Part shown: one piece after another, positions 17,598 through 25,912 of the stretch
Layout of the letters: each line of letters begins with the position of its first letter
Position numbering within the stretch: the first letter of the stretch is position 1
Assembly: GCA_034428935.1 (NCBI GenBank)
Contig: DAOUHB010000066.1
Location: forward strand, 5,088-69,087
Origin: JAAYZQ01 sp034428935
GTDB lineage: Bacteria; Chloroflexota; Anaerolineae; JAAYZQ01
Length of the DNA: 64,000 bases
Reading direction: 5' to 3'
Notes under the pieces: generated by a model
Database searches by the model: none
The model's input: only the letters and a program-made list of their open reading frames with translations
What the model was told of the DNA's origin: nothing
Made by a program: the position numbers and the translations under genes

Positions 17598-18882
17598 TAT
17601 CAATCACCGAGTGAGCAGGCGAGCCGAGGAAAGGAATAGCACCGTACCTGCCTTGCAAGTATCCCTTCTCCAGCGCCTCATCCTTCCTGGGCCGATATTC
17701 CAGCAGGGAGTACGCAACCGATGCTCCGTCGCGGTTTTTCTCGACGAGCCAGATCTGATCTCGGCGAAACAGGGAAGCGCTCAGTAGTGTGGTGTCATGC
17801 GTGTTAAAGATGAGCTGGGCATTTTGGGGATTGCTCTCGGGATCGTGAAAGAGCTGCACCAACCATCGGACCAGTAGTGGGTGCATGCTTGCGTCCAGTT
17901 CATCGACAATGAGCACGGCACCATCCGCAATGACCGAAAGAGTCACGGCACTCAAGCAGAAGAACTGACGTGTGCCGTTCGACTCTGTTTCCATATCGAA
18001 CCTAATGCGGCCTTCAGTGCCCTGGTGAAAAACTCCTACTGATATCTGTTTTACTGAGCTTGCAGCATCGGCCGCCAGAGCTGTGAGAAATGCCCTGAGC
18101 TCATCAGGCACCTGGTCCGGAAGAGTATCCAACTGGAGCGGGTTCACCTCAATGTCAACATCCACGATACCGAGATCGGCACGCACCAGCATCCTTTTTA
18201 GATCTGCAAGCAATGCTGGCCGCTCCTCCACGATGCGGCACGGAATCCCCAAGTTTCCAGAGTCTTCGTGAGCATCCAGGCTCTTGAGTTGCTTCGAGAA
18301 CCATCCGTAAACCACCGTCAACTGTGGATTGTTGAACCTGGCGCTCACCGACAGAAATAAGGCGTTTGGGCGCGTGAACTCCCTGAGCTTTTCCTTTTCA
18401 CCGCGCAAATGCGGGCCAAACTCGTAGCTCTCTGATCCATCCTCGTTAATGGAGCGAGAAAAGAGTTTTCGAGGACGGCCTTTAGGGTAGGACGTCAGCC
18501 ACTCCTGATGCACTTTCGTTTCATCAACTGCAAAGCCGTACTGATAGATCGTACCTTCCTGTAGAAAAGTGAGTTCAAACAAGCTGGGAGAGTGCGACGT
18601 CCCACTTTCCAGCAGAAAGGGACTGACCTCGATCTTTTCGCTTGGTTCCTTCGTGGCAGAGGAACGCACAAAGTGCCTGACAAATATGAGTGCATCTAGC
18701 AAATTTGTCTTGCCCGAAGCATTTGCACCATACAGTACCGCGCTCTTCAAAACGCGCAGTTTCTTGTCACCTGGCAACTCGACCACGTTTTGGGGGAGTG
18801 AGTGATCTGCACTCGCAACCAGGCTAAGTACTTGTTCGTCCCGGAACGACTTGAAGTTTTTGAGGCGAAACTCGATTAGCAT
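17584..18882 (-). CDS. RloA-type AAA15/SMC-like ATPase (first gene of AbiL/RloAB-type defence pair)
   Basis: A 432-residue ABC-type AAA15 (OLD-like) ATPase. The Walker A motif GANASGKT is at 52-59, after FRLKNFKSFRDEQ, a typical start for this group. A signature-like ESNGTRQF is near 300, Walker B AVLIVDELD near 322-330 and the H-loop His at 362 (FNTHDTTLL). The middle region is the variable sensor part. The GTG at 18888 opens the frame, but ATG 18882 has AGGAGG five bases upstream and is the clear start. Codon and base use are more AT-rich than the neighbours, suggesting horizontal transfer. It is cotranscribed with rloB. Confidence 0.85.
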   Translation of the reverse strand: MLIEFRLKNFKSFRDEQVLSLVASADHSLPQNVVELPGDKKLRVLKSAVLYGANASGKTNLLDALIFVRHFVRSSATKEPSEKIEVSPFLLESGTSHSPSLFELTFLQEGTIYQYGFAVDETKVHQEWLTSYPKGRPRKLFSRSINEDGSESYEFGPHLRGEKEKLREFTRPNALFLSVSARFNNPQLTVVYGWFSKQLKSLDAHEDSGNLGIPCRIVEERPALLADLKRMLVRADLGIVDVDIEVNPLQLDTLPDQVPDELRAFLTALAADAASSVKQISVGVFHQGTEGRIRFDMETESNGTRQFFCLSAVTLSVIADGAVLIVDELDASMHPLLVRWLVQLFHDPESNPQNAQLIFNTHDTTLLSASLFRRDQIWLVEKNRDGASVAYSLLEYRPRKDEALEKGYLQGRYGAIPFLGSPAHSVIDSGEA

Positions 18883-18906
18883 TACCACCTCCTAATTACA
18901 GAGGCA

Positions 18907-18935
18907 ATTATACGGCAAATCTGCAAATTTGTCAA
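18907..18935 (-). promoter_or_regulatory. Perfect consensus sigma70 promoter of the rloAB cassette
   Basis: On the minus strand TTGACA, exactly 17 bases, TATAAT: no mismatch in either box. The -10 box ends only about 24 bases from the rloA start, giving a very short leader with a perfect AGGAGG at 18888-18893. It is the only all-consensus promoter found in the window. Confidence 0.88.
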
Positions 18936-19038
18936 GATATTTAGGGGCAAACATTGATCATATGGCAAGTTGTTACGCGTAATCCGGGGATAAACTGCAA
19001 GACTCCCGCGCGAGGCGATCCAATAGAAGTGGCAACGA

Positions 19039-20370
19039 CTAGGGTTGTGTATAGCGGGCAAACGCCTCCCCTACGAAGGTGAGCCGCCCTGAGTTGGGAT
19101 CGAACAGGTCGCCCGTGGGGTAGCGATCGTCCTGGAGGCTGAACCAGCACCAACGCTGCACGAGCCGGCCACCATCCGCGGGATAGCCCAACGTAGGGTC
19201 CCGGAGCGTGCGCATGATCTCGAAGGTGCCCAGCATGAACTGGCGGACGGCCTCGGGAGGAAAGCCGTACTCGTTGGGCATGAGGATGCCATATTCGGTG
19301 ACGATGAGGGGCTTGTTCTGCTGGCCCCGCTCCTTCATCCAGCGCCGGAACTCGACGAGCTGCCGGCGAAACAGATCCAGGTCGTCGTGGTCGCCGATCT
19401 CGTACAGGCGCCCGGCCGCGTCGTCCATTCCGGGCGGAATGTCCACCCCCCAACTGCCCCGTTCCTCTCGAAGCACGAAATTGTGCACGTTCCAGACGTC
19501 GACGGGCATCTCTTGCCCGTAGCGCTGGCGGTAGACCTCCAGAATGCGGTCAAGGTAGCGCAGGCGCAAGGGCGTCGGCTGCGAGACGCCGCCGATGGCC
19601 ACCTGGCAGGTGGGATCGCGGCCTTTGAGGAGGGCATAGAGGCCATGGTAAGCCTCGGCATAGGCCTCGGCTGTGACGCTGTCCTGCCACTTGACGTCGG
19701 GCTCGTTGCCGATGAGCCACAGGGCACCGGGCAGTGCATCCACGGCGGCCAGGAGGGCGTCGCCGGAGGGATGGATCTGCCCGTCCTTGAGGCGGATCAT
19801 GGGCATGTAGCTGACCCCGGCCGAGCGAAAGCCGGCAGGTCGCACGGCCCAGTCCAGGTACCAGCCAAAGCCCAACAGGTTTGCGATCTCGGCGGTGACC
19901 CGCTGGCCCCCACTGCCCAGCCCCACCCGCTCTCGCAATGAATAGAGGGAGGCCGGCGCTGTCGTCGGCGTGGCGGGCAGCGGCGAGGGCAAAGGGGTTG
20001 GGGCCGGAGTCGGGCTTGCCGGGGAGCTGGGCAAGGGTGTCGAGTTGCCGGTTACCCGGGGCACCGGCGTGGCAGAGTCCTCTTCGGGCGAGGGCAGCGG
20101 GGCGGCCGTGCTCACCGCCGCCGTGGTTCCGGGCGTCGAGGAGGTGACGACGGCGGGCGGCGGGCTCGCCGTGGGAGAGGGGGTGCCGGTCGGCGGTGGG
20201 GGCAGGATCGGCTCGGTGAGGGTCGGCTGCGGGGTGGCCGTGAAAAGAGGTGTGGCCCCCAGGGCAGCCAGCCCTCCGGGGCGCAAGGCGGCGAACAGCC
20301 CGCCGGCTACGAGGGCCAGGCCGCCGGCCAGAAGGGCCAGGGCCAGGACCGTGCTTGCACGCCCTCTCAC
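19039..20370 (-). CDS. Exported clan GH-A-like glycosidase with Pro/Thr/Ser-rich linker
   Basis: A 443-residue protein: a signal/membrane helix (about 6-30), a low-complexity Pro/Thr/Ser linker (about 40-140), then a TIM-barrel-like domain. The predicted acid/base Glu is E223 in LIGNEPD and the predicted nucleophile E359 in VTEYGILMP, the pairing seen in clan GH-A glycoside hydrolases. The GTG start overlaps the stop of the preceding gene (GTGA). The barrel is clearly paralogous to that of the protein at 23420-25912. It is the last gene of the polysaccharide locus and is likely displayed outside the cell. No precise GH family or substrate can be assigned. Confidence 0.65.
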   Translation of the reverse strand: MRGRASTVLALALLAGGLALVAGGLFAALRPGGLAALGATPLFTATPQPTLTEPILPPPPTGTPSPTASPPPAVVTSSTPGTTAAVSTAAPLPSPEEDSATPVPRVTGNSTPLPSSPASPTPAPTPLPSPLPATPTTAPASLYSLRERVGLGSGGQRVTAEIANLLGFGWYLDWAVRPAGFRSAGVSYMPMIRLKDGQIHPSGDALLAAVDALPGALWLIGNEPDVKWQDSVTAEAYAEAYHGLYALLKGRDPTCQVAIGGVSQPTPLRLRYLDRILEVYRQRYGQEMPVDVWNVHNFVLREERGSWGVDIPPGMDDAAGRLYEIGDHDDLDLFRRQLVEFRRWMKERGQQNKPLIVTEYGILMPNEYGFPPEAVRQFMLGTFEIMRTLRDPTLGYPADGGRLVQRWCWFSLQDDRYPTGDLFDPNSGRLTFVGEAFARYTQP

Positions 20371-21026
20371 CGGGCAGCCCGCCTGGTGAGGAGGATGGCT
20401 GCCCCGGCGGCCATGAGAAGCAGCCCCAGGCCGATCCAGAGGCACGGCGACAACAAGACCGCGGCCAGGTCCCGAGTTCCCCCCTGGGTGACCCCCAGCG
20501 CGTCGCCCTCCGTCCCATCGGCCACGGAGGGCGTCGTGGGCAGCGGCTCGGGCGTGGCGCTCGGCGGTGGCGGAGTGGCGGTGTGGCCGGCAGAGGGAGA
20601 CGGCGCCCCGGTGGGCTCGGCCGTGGCACTCGCCGCAGCCGGAGACCTGGACGCCGTGGGCGAGGCGCTCGGCGCCTCGGTGGGCGTAACCGTGGCGGAG
20701 GCGGGCGCCGGAGAGGAGCTGGCCGGCGAAGGGCTGCTCTCGGGCACCGGCGTGCCGGTCGGCCCGGCAGCGGTCGGCTGCGGTGAGGTTGGCACGGGCG
20801 TGGATGTTGGCGCCGGCGGCTCGTCAGTAGGCTCTGGCGGCCTGGGCGTGCGAGTGGGCGCCTCGGGCGGCGGGGTAACCGGCTTGCCCGTGGGCGTCCG
20901 GGTGGGGATCGTCTGGCCGGCGTAAGCCGGGCTGGCGTCGCCGCCCACCCAGGCCAGCAGCCGGAGGGCAAGGACGGCCGCCAGGGCCAGGGCCAGGATC
21001 CGGCGGTCTCGTTTGCTCTCGTTCAA
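20367..21026 (-). CDS. Pro/Thr/Ser-rich surface stalk protein with C-terminal membrane anchor
   Basis: A 219-residue protein with a signal helix (about 6-27), about 130 residues of low complexity made mainly of P, T, S, A and E with repeated TPT/PTP-type steps, and a C-terminal transmembrane helix followed by RRAAR. It looks like a spacer or stalk tethered to the membrane, possibly O-glycosylated. It has no LPxTG motif. The start is TTG at 21026, with GAGGAGG six bases upstream; the frame continues upstream only as a shadow of the DUF4012 gene. It overlaps the following glycosidase-like gene by four bases. No function is assigned. Confidence 0.65.
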   Translation of the reverse strand: MNESKRDRRILALALAAVLALRLLAWVGGDASPAYAGQTIPTRTPTGKPVTPPPEAPTRTPRPPEPTDEPPAPTSTPVPTSPQPTAAGPTGTPVPESSPSPASSSPAPASATVTPTEAPSASPTASRSPAAASATAEPTGAPSPSAGHTATPPPPSATPEPLPTTPSVADGTEGDALGVTQGGTRDLAAVLLSPCLWIGLGLLLMAAGAAILLTRRAAR

Positions 21027-21055
21027 GGTGCTCCTCCTCTCACCGCCCGGCGCGC

Positions 21056-23410
21056 TCAAGGCTGCCCCTCCGTCTCGGTCCCTGCCTGTGGCAGGCGGTA
21101 CACGATCGCAAACTCGCGATCCTCGCGCAGGTCGGTCTCGACCACCAGCGTGCCCTGCACCAGCTCGGCGCCGTCGGGCAGCCGGATCTCCAGGCGCAGG
21201 GGGACGGCCTCGGTTCCCGGCTGCTTGGCAGCCCGCAGGCGGTACTCCAGGAGCCCGTCGGGCCGGGGCAGGATGGCCTCCGCGGGCAGCTCGTACCGCC
21301 AGGCGACCGTGTGTTCCTGGCCGGGCGCCAGCGAGAAAAAGGCGGTCCAGGTTGCCCAATTGCCTGCCTCCAGGGCGGGCGCCAACGACGGCGACGCACC
21401 GCTCCGGGCGGCGAGGCTGCCTGCCGGCCCGGCCGGCAGTTCCTGTCCCTGCACCAGCCGGCTGCCTCCCGGGACGTACAGGCGAGCGTAATCCCAATAG
21501 CAGCGCTCCAGCATGTCCTCGTATGCGTCGCCATAGCGGGCTTCTTGCACGCAGTCGCCCACCGGCTTCTTGCCCTGATGGCGGTAGGTGACGGCCAGGT
21601 GCGCGCGGGCCGGCCCGGCGGCCGCCAGGTCGACCTGGTAGTGGAGCGCGCGGTCGATCCGGGCGTCCACCTTGTTAAAGCCGGCGTTGCTGTCCACCAG
21701 CATCAGGAAATCGCCCGCGAGGCCGGGAGCCGGCAGGCCGCCGTCCCAATTGCGGGCCCGGAGCAAGGCGGCGGCCTCGGATGCGGGCAGGTAGACGAGC
21801 AGGTGTTTCTCGTCCAGGGCGCGCTTGACGGCAGCCACCAGGGCAGCCGGGTCGACCCCCTGGGGCTCGCGCATCCGGCCGATGAGGGCGGCAGCCACGT
21901 CGCCCATAAAGTCCTTGCGGTGCAGCCACCAGTCCTCGCCATCGCTGCCCACAGGCTGGCTCCACTGCCCCTGGATGACGCGCATCACGTTGCCGCCGCC
22001 CACAGGCTCGTCGACCCCCGCTACGGTCAGGGGACCGGCGGCATCGACCAGCAGCCTGAGGGCCGATAGGTCCAGGGCGACGACGCCATCGGCCTCTACC
22101 CCCTGGTCCCGGGCATAGATGTCCAGTGCCCGCCGGGCCGAAGTGGGCAAGTCCGGGTCCCAGTTGGCGTCCCGGAAAAAGATCAGGTCGCCCATGAGGA
22201 CGTGCTGAAAATCCTCCGGGGCCACTTCGTGGGGCACCGCCAGGTTGTCCACGGCATAACTGTCCCGAAAGTCCAGGCCTCCCTGCCCGCCGGCGGAACC
22301 TTCGAGCCGCCCGCCGGCGACGCGCAGCTCGCCAACACCGCTGATAAAACCGCCCGTGGCCCGCAGTTCCTGGTTGTTCTGGGCGATGACGAGGTAGGTG
22401 CGCGGGCCGTCGGCACCCAGGAGGTCGGGCAGGAGCAGGGCTCCGTCGACGGCGGCCCCGAACAAGGGCAGGATGTCGTCGAGGCGCGCCACGAGTCCCG
22501 CCACCCGCGGCGAGAGGGCAGCCGCGTCGATCCTCTCCCGCGCCTGCTCCACGGCGACCAGGTCCGACCGGGCCTGCTCCAGGGCGGGCCGTGCCTCGAC
22601 GAGGAGGGGCAGCATCTTTTCGCCGGCCGACAGAAGGGCCGGGCTGCCATCGGCCCCGCCCTCCAGCAGGTCCAGGGCCGGGGACAGGGCCTGGAAGGTG
22701 CGATCTCCGGCGGCCGACACGCCCACTGCCAGGTCCAGGAGGTCGGGCGCGGCCGCCAGGTCGCCTCCGTAGCCCGGCACCCAGACCAGCAACCGGCCGG
22801 CTTGCGGCAGGGGACCCAACCGGGCGTCGATGCCCTCCAGATCGCGACGCATGCCCCCCAGGTGCTCCCCGGCACCGGCCAGAACCGCCACGTCCAGGGA
22901 GGAAAGGTCACCGGCGGCCAAACTCTCCAGGGCGCGCACGTGCCCCAGCAGCGAGCGCCCGTGCCCATAGAGCTGCACGGCCGTCACGGCCGCCCAGCCG
23001 CCCACGAGCAGCAGGCCGGCAGCCAGGAGCAGGCACCCCGCCCGGCGGCGCGTGGGCCCGGGCCCCGGGGGATCCGCCGGGGCCGCGCTGCCGGATGCCG
23101 CCTCGGTGGGCACCTCCCTGCCGGCTCTCGCCAGCAACACCGCCTGGCGGGCCAGGACTGCGGCCGTAATGAGCGCCAGCGCCCCCCACAGGAGCCGCTC
23201 CCACCAGGACCGGCCGGCCAGGAGCAGCCCCAGGCAAAAGAGCAGCAGGCCGGCCAACAGGGGTACCTGCAAAGCCGGCGCGGCCAGCTCGTCCCCCAGG
23301 CGACGGCCCGCCTGCGAGGCGCGAAACGTGGCCATGCTAAAGACGGCCAGCATCAGGGCCAGGCCCAGGATCCAGAGCGCGTTGTAGAAAACACCCCACC
23401 AATCGATCAT
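21056..23410 (-). CDS. DUF4012-domain multipass membrane protein
   Basis: A 784-residue protein. Four N-terminal transmembrane helices (about 5-30, 45-68, 70-95, 125-150) precede a large extracytoplasmic region. The DUF4012 hallmark QNNQELRATGGFISGVGEL lies about residues 345-365. DUF4012 proteins are common near exopolysaccharide genes in Actinobacteria and Chloroflexota; their role is unknown. ATG 23410 is chosen because AGGTG lies seven bases upstream; GTG 23419 is an alternative. It sits between the two GH-A-like paralogues, pointing to a joint job at the surface in export, presentation or length sensing of glycan. Confidence 0.8.
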   Translation of the reverse strand: MIDWWGVFYNALWILGLALMLAVFSMATFRASQAGRRLGDELAAPALQVPLLAGLLLFCLGLLLAGRSWWERLLWGALALITAAVLARQAVLLARAGREVPTEAASGSAAPADPPGPGPTRRRAGCLLLAAGLLLVGGWAAVTAVQLYGHGRSLLGHVRALESLAAGDLSSLDVAVLAGAGEHLGGMRRDLEGIDARLGPLPQAGRLLVWVPGYGGDLAAAPDLLDLAVGVSAAGDRTFQALSPALDLLEGGADGSPALLSAGEKMLPLLVEARPALEQARSDLVAVEQARERIDAAALSPRVAGLVARLDDILPLFGAAVDGALLLPDLLGADGPRTYLVIAQNNQELRATGGFISGVGELRVAGGRLEGSAGGQGGLDFRDSYAVDNLAVPHEVAPEDFQHVLMGDLIFFRDANWDPDLPTSARRALDIYARDQGVEADGVVALDLSALRLLVDAAGPLTVAGVDEPVGGGNVMRVIQGQWSQPVGSDGEDWWLHRKDFMGDVAAALIGRMREPQGVDPAALVAAVKRALDEKHLLVYLPASEAAALLRARNWDGGLPAPGLAGDFLMLVDSNAGFNKVDARIDRALHYQVDLAAAGPARAHLAVTYRHQGKKPVGDCVQEARYGDAYEDMLERCYWDYARLYVPGGSRLVQGQELPAGPAGSLAARSGASPSLAPALEAGNWATWTAFFSLAPGQEHTVAWRYELPAEAILPRPDGLLEYRLRAAKQPGTEAVPLRLEIRLPDGAELVQGTLVVETDLREDREFAIVYRLPQAGTETEGQP

Positions 23411-23419
23411 GATCGGCAC

Positions 23420-25912
23420 CTAGTGAAGCACCAGGGGCAGGTAGGTCTGGTCCAGCGCCCAGGGACACAACCGGCCGATGCGGTTGGCCCCTGCAGCCGC
23501 GTACCAGGCGCAACCGTCTGCGTCTACGGCGACGTCCGTAGGCTCGCCCCCCGGGGTGGGCAGCCCGTACTCGACCAGCACGCCCGTAGAAACCTGATAG
23601 CGTCCCAGGCGGTTGCCCGCCCGCTCGGTGAACCACACCACGTCGCTGCCCTGGAGGGTGATGCCGTACGGCTCGCTATCGGGGGTGCTCACAGGCACCT
23701 CGGTCCAGAGGGAGGTCGTGCCGAAACCGAACGTGGCAATCTTGTTGCCCGCCCGCTCGGTGAGCCAGGGAATGCCCCCCTCCCAGGCCACGTCCTGAGG
23801 AGCGCTGTTGGCGGTGGGAATTGCCAGGTGGGCGACGGCGTTGTCGGCCAGGCGCATGCGGCCCAACAGGTTGGCCCCCGGTTCCGCGAACCACAAATAC
23901 CAGTTGCCCAGGACGGACGAGGCGGACAGCCCTGAGGGATGAGGGTTGGACACCTGCAGCTCCTCCTCGAAATCGACGACGTCAGTGGCAGGATTGAAGC
24001 GACCGATCTTGTTGCCCGCCCGCTCGGTGAACCATACGTAGCCCGCGGCCATGGCCACTTCCCACGGCTCGCTATCCTGCGTCGGCACCGGGTAATCGTC
24101 GATGGTTCCGCTCGCCAGGTCCAGCCGGCCGATCTTGTTGCCCGCCGACTCGGCGAACCACACCCCGCCCGCGCCATCCAGGGCCAGTCCCCAGGGTTGG
24201 CTGCCCGCGGTGGGGATGGTGTACTCGGTCCACTCCTCGGCCGCAACGTCGAAACGGCCCAGGCGGTTGCCGTCTCGCTCGGTGACCCACACCGCCCCGC
24301 CGCCGTCCTCCAGGGCGATTTGCCCGGGATAGCTGCCGGGTTGCGGCAAGGGGAACTCGCGGAGGGCGGGCAGACCTAGCCCCCCGGCCCCCTTCCCTAC
24401 AAGGATAGGGGGGTCCAGGTCCTCTCCACTGGCGGAGGAAGGGACGAGGTCACGAGCGGGCGCCGCCGCCCTGTTTGCGACGACGGGCAGGTGGGCGACG
24501 TGCGAGGGTACGACGAGCCGGCGATGGGGTTGGTTGTCGCACTCGGCCGGCTCGTTTACCTGGCCGAGGGCATCGATGGTCAGTTGCAGGTCATAGACGC
24601 CGGGGGCCAGGTCGGTCAGGCCGAAGGTCAGCTCTGTAGAACCCGAGGCCGCCAGGCCGGGAACGGTTTTCTCCAGGGTTCCCTGGCGCGGCCCGGCATA
24701 CTGCAGGCGCACCAGGAAGGCGCCCGCGGGGCTCGTGCCGCTGTTGCCCAGGCGCACGGTCGCCGGCAGGGTGACGGTCTCTGTGGGGGACAGCGGCCGG
24801 CCCACGGCCGGCACCTCCCAGCGAACCAACGCCAGCTCGGCATAGTCGAGGGCAGGCAGGCCGGCGGTCAGCGCCTCGTATTGGAGGCCGTGCTCGGTGA
24901 TGGCCGCCGTGTGGGGGTCAAAGAGGTTGCCGTTAAAGCCCTTTGGGTCCGTCTCGAAGGGTGGCACGTCCAGGCTGAACCACGCCCAGCGCTGCACGAG
25001 GCGGCCTCCGTCCAGGGGATCGCCCAGGATTGGATCCTCCGTCGCAGCCAGGAAGTCAAAGGTGCCGCTCATGTAAGCGTTCACCCGGGGCGGGTCAAAG
25101 CCGTATTCCGCAGGCATGAGCACGCCGAACTCGGAGACGACAACGGGCATGCCCGCGTAGCCACGGTCGGCCGTCCATTGGCGAAAAGCCCAGATCTGGG
25201 CCTTGAAGGCATCCAGATCGTCGTTGTCGTCGACATCCCGGCGGACGCCAACCACGGCGTCGACGCCGGGCGGGATGTCGGCGCCGTAGCAGTGGTCCGG
25301 GTCATAGGCACAGCTCACCTCGTTGAGGATGGCGTTGTGAATGTGCCACAGGTCGGCGGGCAGCTCGTGACCGTAACGGGCCCGGTAGGCCGCCAGGACG
25401 AGATCGAGGTATTGGAGGCGAAGGGGAGTGGGCTGGACGATGCCGCCGGCTGCCACGCGGGCGCTCAGGTCGCGGCCCTTGAGAAACTGGTAGACGTCGT
25501 GGTAGATGCGGGCGTACTCGGCCGGGGGCAGGTCGTCCTGCCAGATGCAATCGGGCTCATTGCCAACGAGCCACATGGCGCCGGGATTGGCATCCACCAC
25601 CGGGCCCAACTGCGCAGGATCGACACGATAGTTGTAGGGCGTGCGCAGCACCAGGGCGCGGTCCATGCCCGGGACGGGAGCGCCGCGCGTCAGATCTGCG
25701 GCCCAGCCGGCGCGCAGGCGGGCCACGTCAAAGGTCTGGGGCCAGCCCGCGCTGGTCGCCACAAAACCATAGCGCTGCCGCGCGACCAGGGTCGGGCGGC
25801 ACGCGTCGGCGTGGGAGTCCGAATCCCCAGGCACGGCCGGCTGCTCGCCGGTGGCCCCCAACCCGGGGATCAATGCCAGCCAGAGTGCCAGGATAGCCAG
25901 GATTAGCTTCAT
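23420..25912 (-). CDS. Exported fusion: GH-A-like barrel, CARDB-like domain and Vgb-type beta-propeller
   Basis: An 830-residue secreted protein with a signal peptide (1-21). A TIM-barrel-like domain (about 40-345) has the putative catalytic Glu pair E119 (WLVGNEPD) and E261 (VVSEFGVLMP). A CARDB-like immunoglobulin-type domain follows (about 375-470), then a streptogramin-lyase (Vgb)/NHL-like propeller (about 518-820) built from repeats of the kind VWFTERAGNKIGRF. The ATG overlaps the stop of the GT39-like gene by one base; the longer open frame upstream is not coding. The barrel is paralogous to that at 19039-20370. The propeller may bind carbohydrate or protein. The enzymatic role is inferred only. 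Confidence 0.7.
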   Translation of the reverse strand: MKLILAILALWLALIPGLGATGEQPAVPGDSDSHADACRPTLVARQRYGFVATSAGWPQTFDVARLRAGWAADLTRGAPVPGMDRALVLRTPYNYRVDPAQLGPVVDANPGAMWLVGNEPDCIWQDDLPPAEYARIYHDVYQFLKGRDLSARVAAGGIVQPTPLRLQYLDLVLAAYRARYGHELPADLWHIHNAILNEVSCAYDPDHCYGADIPPGVDAVVGVRRDVDDNDDLDAFKAQIWAFRQWTADRGYAGMPVVVSEFGVLMPAEYGFDPPRVNAYMSGTFDFLAATEDPILGDPLDGGRLVQRWAWFSLDVPPFETDPKGFNGNLFDPHTAAITEHGLQYEALTAGLPALDYAELALVRWEVPAVGRPLSPTETVTLPATVRLGNSGTSPAGAFLVRLQYAGPRQGTLEKTVPGLAASGSTELTFGLTDLAPGVYDLQLTIDALGQVNEPAECDNQPHRRLVVPSHVAHLPVVANRAAAPARDLVPSSASGEDLDPPILVGKGAGGLGLPALREFPLPQPGSYPGQIALEDGGGAVWVTERDGNRLGRFDVAAEEWTEYTIPTAGSQPWGLALDGAGGVWFAESAGNKIGRLDLASGTIDDYPVPTQDSEPWEVAMAAGYVWFTERAGNKIGRFNPATDVVDFEEELQVSNPHPSGLSASSVLGNWYLWFAEPGANLLGRMRLADNAVAHLAIPTANSAPQDVAWEGGIPWLTERAGNKIATFGFGTTSLWTEVPVSTPDSEPYGITLQGSDVVWFTERAGNRLGRYQVSTGVLVEYGLPTPGGEPTDVAVDADGCAWYAAAGANRIGRLCPWALDQTYLPLVLH
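24378..24413. repeat. GC-rich palindromic element inside the GH/propeller gene
   Basis: A C-run followed by GGCCCCCTTCCCTACAAGGA and a G-run, forming an imperfect inverted repeat. It is read in frame as the linker PPILVGKGAGGLGLP between the CARDB-like domain and the propeller. It resembles the small dispersed elements at 34431-34461 and 39143-39174. Confidence 0.45.

Noticed and set aside
18973..18982. Perfect 10-base palindrome TTACGCGTAA near the end of the polysaccharide locus.
   Set aside because: Single copy, too short to call an operator or an attachment site.
16804..19038. Possible integrative element using tRNA-Gln as attachment site, with the rloAB genes as cargo.
   Set aside because: No integrase gene is present and no direct repeat of the tRNA 3' end was found on the far side.
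20400..20930. Tandem-repeat-like stretch that could be a minisatellite or CRISPR-like array.
   Set aside because: It is irregular low-complexity coding sequence for a Pro/Thr/Ser stalk; no fixed repeat unit or spacers are present.
22202..23935. Long plus-strand frame of 577 codons opposite the DUF4012 and GH/propeller genes.
   Set aside because: No recognisable domain, poor residue composition, and spans two real genes on the opposite strand.
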